A stretch of 64,000 nucleotides of DNA from Trichomonas vaginalis G3 (taxonomy: Eukaryota; Parabasalia; Trichomonadida; Trichomonadidae), in contig NC_067208.1 in NCBI RefSeq assembly GCF_026262505.1, forward strand, positions 11,603,962 to 11,667,961, read 5' to 3'. The position numbers and the translations under genes were made by a program. The notes under the pieces are model-generated. The model did not search any database. It had not been told where the DNA came from and saw only the letters and a program-made list of their open reading frames with translations. This document shows, piece by piece, positions 48,482 through 54,933 of this stretch. Position 1 is the first letter of the stretch. Every line of letters begins with the position of its first letter.

Positions 48482-48856
48482 ATGACCCAACAAGTAAAAC
48501 CAGATAAAATAGATTATCGAATTTTAGAGGATGGTGTTCCTGTTTATATTCAAAGATTTAAAGGGAAGCAATATTATAGAATTGTTAATCCTGAATACAT
48601 AAAACATTTATTTAAAAAGGAAGACTGTGAATTATTAAATGAATATGAAACCAATAAATCAAAACTGAGATATAAATATATTGGAAGTGATGAAAGGTGT
48701 AAAGATAAAGATAAAGTTTATACAGTTTCATATAATGAATGGAAAACCAATAAGATAAGAAAACATTTAGGAGATTATGGGAAATGTTCTGAATTCTTTA
48801 AATCTAGTATGTATGAGAGAGTAAAAGAAATTAGAAATAATTATTTTCATGAATGA
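48482..48856 (+). CDS. Hypothetical basic element protein
   Basis: 124 residues starting MTQQVKPDKIDYRILEDG. Tyr/Lys-rich with GKQYYRIVNPEYIKHLFKKE and YTVSYNEWKTNKIRKHLG. The first ~35 residues (short strands, VPVYIQRFKGKQYYRI) faintly recall the KDG-containing starts of the genes at 51,073 and 53,652 (minus). No family recognised. Leader ATTTATTTTTTTATTCTTACATAA. First recognisable gene of the right element. Confidence 0.55.
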   Translation: MTQQVKPDKIDYRILEDGVPVYIQRFKGKQYYRIVNPEYIKHLFKKEDCELLNEYETNKSKLRYKYIGSDERCKDKDKVYTVSYNEWKTNKIRKHLGDYGKCSEFFKSSMYERVKEIRNNYFHE

Positions 48857-48929
48857 AAGATTCACTACCATAATGAAATATGAAATAAAAAATTTTTAAA
48901 AAATAAACTTTAAAAATTCATGTCTTACA

Positions 48930-49021
48930 TTTTTGAATAACTGATGGTGTCACTACGTCACCATGTCACCAGGTTAATTAACTTCTCTTAAAAATGATGA
49001 CAACATGACATTTTGACAACA
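48930..49021 (+). repeat. 92-bp direct repeat, copy A
   Basis: TTTTTGAATAACTGA, then GTGTCACYACGTCACCATGT, CAGGTTAATTAACTTC and AAAAATGATGACAACATGAC followed by ATTTTGACAAC. About 93% identical to 59,356-59,449 in the same orientation, 10.4 kb away. Both copies lie downstream of a plus-strand gene. Function unknown. Confidence 0.9.
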
Positions 49022-49066
49022 TAGGTACGAAAGGAGGAAGGCATTTATTTTTTTAATTCGTAAGAA

Positions 49067-49246
49067 ATGAGCGAATCAATTCTCACCCAGGTTAATATTA
49101 AACCTATTGTTTTTGCATTTGATGGTAAATTAATCGAAAATTCAAAAATTTGGGAATTAATTCCGGATAAATGGTTTAAACAACAAAACCACCTCACTAA
49201 AGTTCTTTGTAGATTAATGATTAAAACTGAGGAAAAAGAAATTTGA
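49067..49246 (+). CDS. Very small hypothetical element protein
   Basis: 59 residues starting MSESILTQVNIKPIVFAFDG, with IWELIPDKWFKQQNHLTKVL and a charged end MIKTEEKEI. It begins 45 bp after the 92-bp repeat, behind a TTTATTTTTTTAATTCG leader. Its length is near chance level, but the leader and protein-like composition support it. No family recognised. Confidence 0.4.
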   Translation: MSESILTQVNIKPIVFAFDGKLIENSKIWELIPDKWFKQQNHLTKVLCRLMIKTEEKEI

Positions 49247-49272
49247 TGAGTTCAACATTGAACTTTAAGAAA

Positions 49273-49641
49273 CTAATGATTATTTGAATTTATGAAATCA
49301 ATTATTTGATTCATTCTTTCTTCAATCTCTTCTATTCTTTTTGTTAAATCATCTATTTTCATTAATGAGGTGATTCTTGATTGAGGAATAGATTTCAAAC
49401 TAACCACTCCTTTTATTTTTGAAATTTTGAATCCATCAACTTTAAACATTTTATTCAATTTACATGTTGTCAATTCTTCAAATAATTTTTTATTATTAGC
49501 ATAATAGTCATTAAATTCTTCAACAGATGAAAAAATTTTTATTTCAGTAATTGGTTTAACAATGTTTATTTTTTGTTGAACATTTTCACTTTTATTTATT
49601 TCTTCCTCCTCTGTTTCATTTATTTTTAAAATCGGTTTCAT
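49273..49641 (-). CDS. Hypothetical element protein with C-terminal coiled coil
   Basis: 122 residues starting MKPILKINETEEEEINKSEN. A middle part with EIKIFSSVEEFNDYYANNKK and FKISKIKGVVSLKSIPQSRI precedes a clear coiled coil (DLTKRIEEIEERMNQIIDFI). The combination of a small basic domain and an oligomerisation helix suggests a DNA-binding or fibre-associated protein. No family recognised. Leader CTAATTTTTATTTAATGATAA. Confidence 0.55.
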   Translation of the reverse strand: MKPILKINETEEEEINKSENVQQKINIVKPITEIKIFSSVEEFNDYYANNKKLFEELTTCKLNKMFKVDGFKISKIKGVVSLKSIPQSRITSLMKIDDLTKRIEEIEERMNQIIDFINSNNH

Positions 49642-49708
49642 TTATCATTAAATAAAAATTAGAATATAAGTGATGAAATATATTTTTTTAATTAATATTA
49701 AATCAGAA

Positions 49709-49945
49709 ATGGCGGCAGGATTCTTTAAAAAATTATGGGATGGAATTAAGAAAGCTGCGGGTTGGGTTCATAAAAAGATTATTAAACCCATTGCAAACTT
49801 TTTGGCACCAGTAGCGAAAACGGCAGGAACTATCATAGGTGGAGTATTAGGTACTAAAGCAGGTAATCCGGCGATGGGAGCACAAGCAGGTAACGCAATT
49901 GGTGGAATAGCTGAAGGAATACTTAATAAAATAGGAGGTAGATAG
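49709..49945 (+). CDS. Small amphipathic glycine-rich virion-like protein
   Basis: 78 residues from MAAGFFKKLWDGIKKAAGWV. The first ~30 residues form an amphipathic basic helix (FFKKLWDGIKKAAGWVHKKI). The rest is Gly/Ala-rich (AGTIIGGVLGTKAGNPAMGA) with small-residue hydrophobic character. This resembles membrane-lytic peptides such as adenovirus protein VI N-terminus and the small gene at 3,366. A penetration role is inferred from composition. The start at 49,709 is preferred over an in-frame ATG 39 bases upstream because the mature helix begins there. Confidence 0.55.
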   Translation: MAAGFFKKLWDGIKKAAGWVHKKIIKPIANFLAPVAKTAGTIIGGVLGTKAGNPAMGAQAGNAIGGIAEGILNKIGGR

Positions 49946-50004
49946 TGGAAAAATAAATATGAGAACCTATGGATCATCTCGCTGCTTAGCGGCTTAAAAT
50001 TATT

Positions 50005-50125
50005 TTTATCTTAGTATCGGTTGTAGTCTTTGATAAACTTTTTCTCCTTTATTTAAAACTTCTCTTATTGGGGCAGCTTTTGGCGTTATTGATTCAGCAA
50101 CGTCACTAATTGCTTCTTTAAGTTA
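50005..50125 (-). pseudogene. Orphan C-terminal gene fragment
   Basis: The minus strand reads LKEAISDVAESITPKAAPIR then EVLNKGEKVYQRLQPILR and a stop, with no start upstream. It looks like the tail of a small virion-type gene left after rearrangement. The 220 bp to its right carry no gene. Confidence 0.4.
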
Positions 50126-50348
50126 GTATACCTAAGTCGTGTACAGAGGCACTGCGCGCCTCCATACATCACTTAGCTGTTTTGACACTTTACGAAACCG
50201 TTAACGTATATTTTACAACACAAACGACAACACTAACTTAACCTTAAATATTTACACAGCCACCAACCACTTCACCTCACTAATGTTTTCACAAACGACT
50301 TCACTAATGTAAAAATAAACGTTCTCACTAACATTCCCACTAATGTTC
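50126..50348. repeat. Short irregular repeats of CACTAATGTT
   Basis: Between 50,275 and 50,355 the word TCACTAA(T/C)(G/A)TT, or close variants, occurs about five times at uneven spacing. The preceding sequence contains the GC-rich palindromic piece GGCACTGCGCGCCTCC. The block lies downstream of the gene at 50,349 (minus strand). Confidence 0.5.
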
Positions 50349-50675
50349 TCACTTACAAAAGTATTGCAACTCCTCCCATTGCTGTGCTTCACACAATAGT
50401 TCATATTCTTCAGTATCGCTGCTGTCGCTCCAATCGTCAGAGTCAAAATCACTGTCAAAATAAATGTTAGTAAGTTTTGACAAAGCTAATGAAACACGTT
50501 TACCGTTTGTATCGTATGCTTGTATAAACTTTCCATTCTTCATTCCTTCATAAACGCTCAAACTAACTTTACCCTTTCTCCCTCGTATCTGATAGAATGT
50601 ATTTTCACGAGGAACGAAGAACAAATTCTTGAACTCATGACCGTTGTAGTTTGTTATCTCAATAGTTTTCGTCAT
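50349..50675 (-). CDS. Hypothetical element protein with acidic C-terminus
   Basis: 108 residues starting MTKTIEITNYNGHEFKNLFF. Strand-rich first two thirds (TFYQIRGRKGKVSLSVYEGM) and a very acidic end (DSDFDSDDWSDSSDTEEYE). The fold would suit a small beta-barrel; acidic tails are common in viral histone-like or phosphoprotein partners. No family recognised. Its upstream region is an AAAATA microsatellite. Confidence 0.55.
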   Translation of the reverse strand: MTKTIEITNYNGHEFKNLFFVPRENTFYQIRGRKGKVSLSVYEGMKNGKFIQAYDTNGKRVSLALSKLTNIYFDSDFDSDDWSDSSDTEEYELLCEAQQWEELQYFCK

Positions 50676-50735
50676 TTATATAAAAATAAAATAAAAATAA
50701 AATAAAAATAAAATAAAAATAAAATAAAAAATAAA
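50676..50735. repeat. AAAATA microsatellite at a gene start
   Basis: ATAAAAATAAA words repeat about five times with an 11-bp period directly upstream of the ATG at 50,675. On the minus strand this gives a series of TTTATTTTTAT words, the motif found once before other element genes, so the start signal itself seems to have been amplified. Confidence 0.75.
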
Positions 50736-50785
50736 TGATATCACCACCCTCACACGTATGAAAACATAGCACAAAAATAAATTTA

Positions 50786-50820
50786 GGTGAAGTGGTGAGA
50801 TCTCACCTCTTTTTTCACCC
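50786..50820. repeat. Intergenic dyad cassette (GGTGA type)
   Basis: GGTGAAGTGGTGAGATCTCA then CCTCTTTTTTCACCC. The core GGTGAGATCTCACC is a perfect 14-bp palindrome. Placed between the start of one minus-strand gene and the end of the next. Confidence 0.8.
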
Positions 50821-50836
50821 TGTTGAATTCATTGCT

Positions 50837-51073
50837 TTATAACTCTCTTCCTTTCTCCAACTCTTCTAACTTCTTCTTAAGTTCAGCAATGTTGTCCTCA
50901 TGAAGTTTAATCTTTCTCAAAATTCCTTCTCTATCTAATGGTTGCTTTATCTTTCTAAACTGAACTCTACCATCCTTCATAGTATGAATGTAAAAACCTT
51001 CTGGAATAGTTCCTGATTTAATGTATTCTACCAAAAACTTTTGTTTCATTGCTTCAGTGACTTTATTTGTCAT
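50837..51073 (-). CDS. Small KDG-motif element protein
   Basis: 78 residues from MTNKVTEAMKQKFLVEYIKS. Contains GFYIHTMKDGRVQFRKIKQP and then a coiled coil (HEDNIAELKKKLEELEKGRE). The pattern F-Y-x(5)-KDG-x(4)-RK-x-K-x-P-L is also present in the first third of the protein at 53,224-53,652. No known family; probably a small DNA- or capsid-binding domain shared by two proteins of this element. Confidence 0.55.
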   Translation of the reverse strand: MTNKVTEAMKQKFLVEYIKSGTIPEGFYIHTMKDGRVQFRKIKQPLDREGILRKIKLHEDNIAELKKKLEELEKGREL

Positions 51074-51120
51074 TTCAATCAAATAAAAATTTTAATATTA
51101 AATAAAAATAACGTTATTTT

Positions 51121-51591
51121 TCAGTAAGGAAACGCAGGAGTTTTACGATTTATTTGAGGAGTAGGTTCTGGTTTAAATGTTGGAGTCGGTTTAGGAGTTG
51201 ACTTTTGAACAGGAGTTTGTACTTCCATAGGTTCAGGAGTCATTGAAGGTGTTGTTTGTGAAGGTGTTGGTTTTGACGTTGGTTTTGGCGAAGGTGTTGG
51301 AGTTTGTTTAACTTCAGCTACTTCAGTATTATTTACAACATTTGCTTTATTTCTTTTCAACATCATAACTGCTCCTGCTGTAGCTAGCAAACCTAGTGGG
51401 AGACCATATTTTATATAAGGACTTGACCAAATGCTATTTTTGACAGGAGCTGGTGGAACACCTAACCTTGGTGAGACTGCTCTTTGCCATTGTGCAGCTC
51501 GTAAGAAATATTCAATAGGTGCTCCATAATCGTTTGGTAAAGTTTGTTTCATAGATGGTGAAGGTTCACGAGAGCTTGATGAAGAACTCAT
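51121..51591 (-). CDS. Single-pass membrane protein with Pro/Thr-rich tail
   Basis: 156 residues starting MSSSSSSREPSPSMKQTLPN. One hydrophobic segment at about 72-92 (YIKYGLPLGLLATAGAVMML) is followed by basic KRNK. A long Thr/Pro/Ser/Lys tail (TPTPSPKPTSKPTPSQTTPS and similar) then ends NRKTPAFPY. Adjacent to and co-oriented with the major capsid gene. Possibly a virion membrane or capsid-linked protein; no family recognised. Confidence 0.6.
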   Translation of the reverse strand: MSSSSSSREPSPSMKQTLPNDYGAPIEYFLRAAQWQRAVSPRLGVPPAPVKNSIWSSPYIKYGLPLGLLATAGAVMMLKRNKANVVNNTEVAEVKQTPTPSPKPTSKPTPSQTTPSMTPEPMEVQTPVQKSTPKPTPTFKPEPTPQINRKTPAFPY

Positions 51592-51621
51592 TTATAAGCT
51601 TTAAAAATAAACGTTCATCCT

Positions 51622-53196
51622 TTATTCCTCACTGTCGTCAGTTGCTAAGTTATAGTCGTCAAGTCTTATTATTGGTATGCCTGACTGTCTTACTTGTATT
51701 GCAAAGCAACAATCCCTCATAAATCCAATAAGTGGCTTTGGTACGTTTTCAGTTGCTAGTTCAATAGGTCCTTTAACAGACAATTTGTATGTTATTGGAG
51801 CAGTAGATGTTTGACCTTGCTGGAAGCAAAAGTCCACTTCAGTTGGAAAACCACATAAGAAATGTGTGTTGTCATAGCTATCCCATTTATGTTCCACACT
51901 ACCATCATCCACCAATGACCTCATAACATCTTCATTAAATCCAATCATATCATTGTTTGTATTGCAGGCGTTCGCAACCATTTCATAAAATACAGGTCCA
52001 TATGATTTTTCGGGTTCTGCAGGCATATTTCCATAAGCTCCCATGGAAAGCTGAAGATATTTAAACTTAGGGTTCTCAAAATTAACATAATAGTTGTCTT
52101 TCTTTCTAAATAGTGCCCAAATACTTTTAACATTAATAGGCGTATAAGCTGCTGTAAATGTTGCACTTGAACTATCTGTATTCTTTGAGAATGAACCGTC
52201 CATAGGAATCCAATCCATAACTTTAACAGGAAAACATAAAGCCTCGTTTGTATAATGTTCTACAAGTTCTGTATAAATGTTAGGGTCTAAAGAGAATGAC
52301 TTTGGATGAATGAAACATTCATTAAAATCCATCTTTGTTCGAAATAGTTGCTGGGTTACAGTTGTAATAGTAACTGTTCCACTAGCTTCTACTGACTTCG
52401 TTATCATAGTGAATGGTTCATTCCATGGAACAAATTTATTTGTCGGTGGATTTGAATCTGAAGCAAATGCAACTTTAAGAGTTGGATTGAAAGCAATGAT
52501 ATCATTTACAGATATAGATGTGCATTGTAAGGCGTCGCTACTGAACTTTACTTTAAGCTGAATGTTTCCTGCAAAAGCTGGAATAAATCGAATAGCTTCT
52601 AATGGAAGGAATCTTCTAACAGGAATTCTTAAACGAAGCTTAAAATCAAATGATTTTCCTGCTGTAATTGGACCACTAACAATTTGTCCTGTTCTGCATG
52701 TTCCCGAATGACTCCATACATCTTCATGTCGAGTCTTTGAGAAAACATCTACTTTCTTTATTTGTTCGGTAGTTTGTGAGTTTGAAGTTATATATGCTTC
52801 TTCTCTTGCGTTGTCTTGAGAATATACGATACGACCATTTGCAAGGATTTGATATCCAGCAACTGCATAGAAAGCGTCATCGAAACCAATCCAAAATCCT
52901 GGTGGGTTTGTTTTATTGGAACCTGAACCAATTTCTTTATCTACAATAAATTGACCTTCCATTTTATACGTAATGAATGTATTGTAAAGGTCCAACATAT
53001 TTTCACCAGGAGGTGAGAGATTGAATGTTACCCATGTGTTATCTTTAGCAGTTCCAGGTTGTGATGGAATCTTTGCGTCAGAATATTTTCTATTAGTGTC
53101 ACCAATTTGAACTGCATTGTCTATGATATCGAAATATGAGCGAATCTGATGAATATGCTCTGCTGGAGTAAATTCGTTTAGCTGTTCGTTCTGCAT
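51622..53196 (-). CDS. Double-jelly-roll major capsid protein, lineage 2
   Basis: 524 residues, typical length. First domain strand-rich with WVTFNLSPPGENMLDLYNTF and YQILANGRIVYSQ. The conserved central block FKLRLRIPVRRFLPLEAIRF then AFAGNIQLKVKFSSD follows, and then a second domain with CFPVKVMDWIPMDGSFS and KSIWALFRKKDNYYVNFENP. The central block aligns with the lineage 1 protein at 16,381-17,991, but most other positions differ. Open throughout. The ATG follows GATATTTTTATCTGAAGTAA on the minus strand. Confidence 0.85.
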   Translation of the reverse strand: MQNEQLNEFTPAEHIHQIRSYFDIIDNAVQIGDTNRKYSDAKIPSQPGTAKDNTWVTFNLSPPGENMLDLYNTFITYKMEGQFIVDKEIGSGSNKTNPPGFWIGFDDAFYAVAGYQILANGRIVYSQDNAREEAYITSNSQTTEQIKKVDVFSKTRHEDVWSHSGTCRTGQIVSGPITAGKSFDFKLRLRIPVRRFLPLEAIRFIPAFAGNIQLKVKFSSDALQCTSISVNDIIAFNPTLKVAFASDSNPPTNKFVPWNEPFTMITKSVEASGTVTITTVTQQLFRTKMDFNECFIHPKSFSLDPNIYTELVEHYTNEALCFPVKVMDWIPMDGSFSKNTDSSSATFTAAYTPINVKSIWALFRKKDNYYVNFENPKFKYLQLSMGAYGNMPAEPEKSYGPVFYEMVANACNTNNDMIGFNEDVMRSLVDDGSVEHKWDSYDNTHFLCGFPTEVDFCFQQGQTSTAPITYKLSVKGPIELATENVPKPLIGFMRDCCFAIQVRQSGIPIIRLDDYNLATDDSEE

Positions 53197-53223
53197 GTAT
53201 TTACTTCAGATAAAAATATCTAT

Positions 53224-53652
53224 TTACTTCATTATTCTCACTCTTCTTCTTGGCATTCGTGGTGGAAGTTGTTTCTTGACATTTTCAATGAACTGTACAT
53301 TCTCTTTTCTCTCAACTTCTTTCACTGGTGGGTCAGGGTTCTTTGACTCGGTTTGTTTTTCAATGAAATTCACGAACTTTGCAATAAGCTCTTGGTTCGT
53401 TATTGAAAGTACATCTGGCTTCTTTTCTTCTGGTTCTTTTGGTGGCTCAGTTTGAACAGAAGGTTTTATATGGGCTTCACCCTCGGTGCCATGCACCTTA
53501 ATGTTGTCGCTCTCTGCATTCGCTAATGGAACCTTTCTTTTTCTTACGTATATTTTACCATCTTTACTCTGACTTACGTAATAGAAAGGATGTTGTATTC
53601 CTCTTGCGTCATTTAATATAATAGACTCTCGCTCTGATTTTGACAAGCTCAT
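53224..53652 (-). CDS. KDG-motif element protein with basic tail
   Basis: 142 residues starting MSLSKSERESIILNDARGIQ. Contains HPFYYVSQSKDGKIYVRKRK, matching the KDG pattern of the protein at 50,837-51,073, then an acidic-proline linker (KPSVQTEPPKEPEEKKPDV). A helix FVNFIEKQTESKN and a very basic end PPRMPRRRVRIMK complete it. The arrangement suits a scaffold or DNA-binding virion protein. Divergent from the gene at 53,698, 45 bp apart. Confidence 0.6.
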   Translation of the reverse strand: MSLSKSERESIILNDARGIQHPFYYVSQSKDGKIYVRKRKVPLANAESDNIKVHGTEGEAHIKPSVQTEPPKEPEEKKPDVLSITNQELIAKFVNFIEKQTESKNPDPPVKEVERKENVQFIENVKKQLPPRMPRRRVRIMK

Positions 53653-53697
53653 TTTACATCGGTTAAAGTTTTAAGTTAGATTTTTATCCGCAGTCAA

Positions 53698-53970
53698 ATG
53701 ACTCAGACAAGTCATATGGACAAGACCCAAGGGGTCATAGATGTTGAAGCATTGAAGAAAGAAATTCGTGAGAAAATTTTATCCGAACTGAAGGAACAAA
53801 AACAAGAACAAAAGCCAGAGAAACCAAAGAGAAAGTTAAGTGAAAAACAACTTGCTGCATTAGCTGCTGGAAGACAAAAGAACCCACGTTTGCTGGCGAA
53901 GAAAGCTAGAGAAGAAGCAAAAGCAAAGGAAGAACAAAAAGCTAAAGAAGCTGAAGTGAAGAAAGAGTAA
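53698..53970 (+). CDS. Lysine-rich helical element protein
   Basis: 90 residues starting MTQTSHMDKTQGVIDVEALK. A long charged helix with KRKLSEKQLAALAAGRQKNP, a phrase found in small basic virion proteins of nucleocytoplasmic viruses, and an AKAKEEQKAKEAEVKKE tail. Likely nucleic-acid-associated. Leader AGATTTTTATCCGCAGTCAA before the ATG. Sits 24 bp before the minor capsid gene on the same strand. Confidence 0.6.
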   Translation: MTQTSHMDKTQGVIDVEALKKEIREKILSELKEQKQEQKPEKPKRKLSEKQLAALAAGRQKNPRLLAKKAREEAKAKEEQKAKEAEVKKE

Positions 53971-53994
53971 ATGGTTTATTTTTATCCGAATTAA

Positions 53995-54852
53995 ATGTAT
54001 AGACAAATACCTTTATCTGTTGCATTCAGTAGTGAAAACCCTGACGTCAAAATAAAGGGGAACAGAGTAACGTTTAAGTTTCCAACAGACTGGATTGTGA
54101 ACATAAATGAAGAGAAGTACATTGGCATAACATCTATGTATATAACACGTGCTTTCAGAAAGGTTGACTTTATACTTCAAGTCGAGATAGAAAATGACGA
54201 ACAGTCTTTAAGCGCCCAAAACATTCACATATACAAATACTTTAAAGACGATACAACATTGTTGCAATGTATGATTTCATTTAATGAGATGTTCGAGAAA
54301 AAGTTCAACATTGAAGTACAAACTTTACAGCCTTTACGTGAGTTTCTTGCACAACTGAAAGAAGAAGGAAGTCAGCCACAACTTATAGACTTTCATTATG
54401 AATTTAATGAAAATGAAGATGAAACACATGACTGTCAGTTTGTTATATATTCACCATTCAATGAAGTAGCTAAAGAGAAAGAAAATCCATTACGTATAAG
54501 GTTTCAAATCTCTGAACCCAATGAAGACTTCAAGAATGTTTTCAATTATGATGCAATGCTTCCGAGGAAAAATGAATTTTCAAAGATTGTAACACCTGGC
54601 ATTTGGGATAGAAAGCAAGCTATATTATATTCAAACTTAAGTAAGGGAGTTGAAAATGAGTTCATTGGTCATACAAGAAATTCACCATTACCAAATCCTA
54701 AATACTATAAATTAACTGGCTTCAATCGTGAGTTTTGGATAGACATGTTCTCCACTCATGACCATAACTGCCCAGTGTTCTTACCTCCAGATGGGAAGGA
54801 CTGTCTCTACATTGAAGCACAACTCTTAAACTCTACCATCGCAGTATTGTAA
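53995..54852 (+). CDS. Minor capsid (penton-type) protein
   Basis: 285 residues starting MYRQIPLSVAFSSENPDVKI. Strand-rich with FKFPTDWIVNINEEKYIGIT near the N-terminus and GFNREFWIDMFSTHDHNCPV near the C-terminus. It is the only whole member here of the family also represented at 1-503 and 6,941-7,897. The neighbouring major capsid gene and conserved place in the element support a minor capsid role; no diagnostic motif is known to me. Leader TTTATTTTTATCCGAATTAA. Confidence 0.6.
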   Translation: MYRQIPLSVAFSSENPDVKIKGNRVTFKFPTDWIVNINEEKYIGITSMYITRAFRKVDFILQVEIENDEQSLSAQNIHIYKYFKDDTTLLQCMISFNEMFEKKFNIEVQTLQPLREFLAQLKEEGSQPQLIDFHYEFNENEDETHDCQFVIYSPFNEVAKEKENPLRIRFQISEPNEDFKNVFNYDAMLPRKNEFSKIVTPGIWDRKQAILYSNLSKGVENEFIGHTRNSPLPNPKYYKLTGFNREFWIDMFSTHDHNCPVFLPPDGKDCLYIEAQLLNSTIAVL

Positions 54853-54875
54853 ATGACCACATGGGCTTCGCCCTT

Positions 54876-54887
54876 GCCGCTAGCGGC
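54876..54887. repeat. GC palindrome GCCGCTAGCGGC
   Basis: A perfect 12-bp palindrome in the short convergent interval between the minor capsid and polymerase genes, next to another small hairpin GGGCTTCGCCC (54,863-54,873). Related words occur at 49,981-49,993 (GCTGCTTAGCGGC) and 62,310-62,321 (GCCGCTAAGCGG), each just after a gene end or between genes. Possibly terminator hairpins. Confidence 0.7.
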
Positions 54888-54933
54888 TTATTTTTATCAT
54901 GAATGACCTCACTGCTGACAAAAATAAATGACC

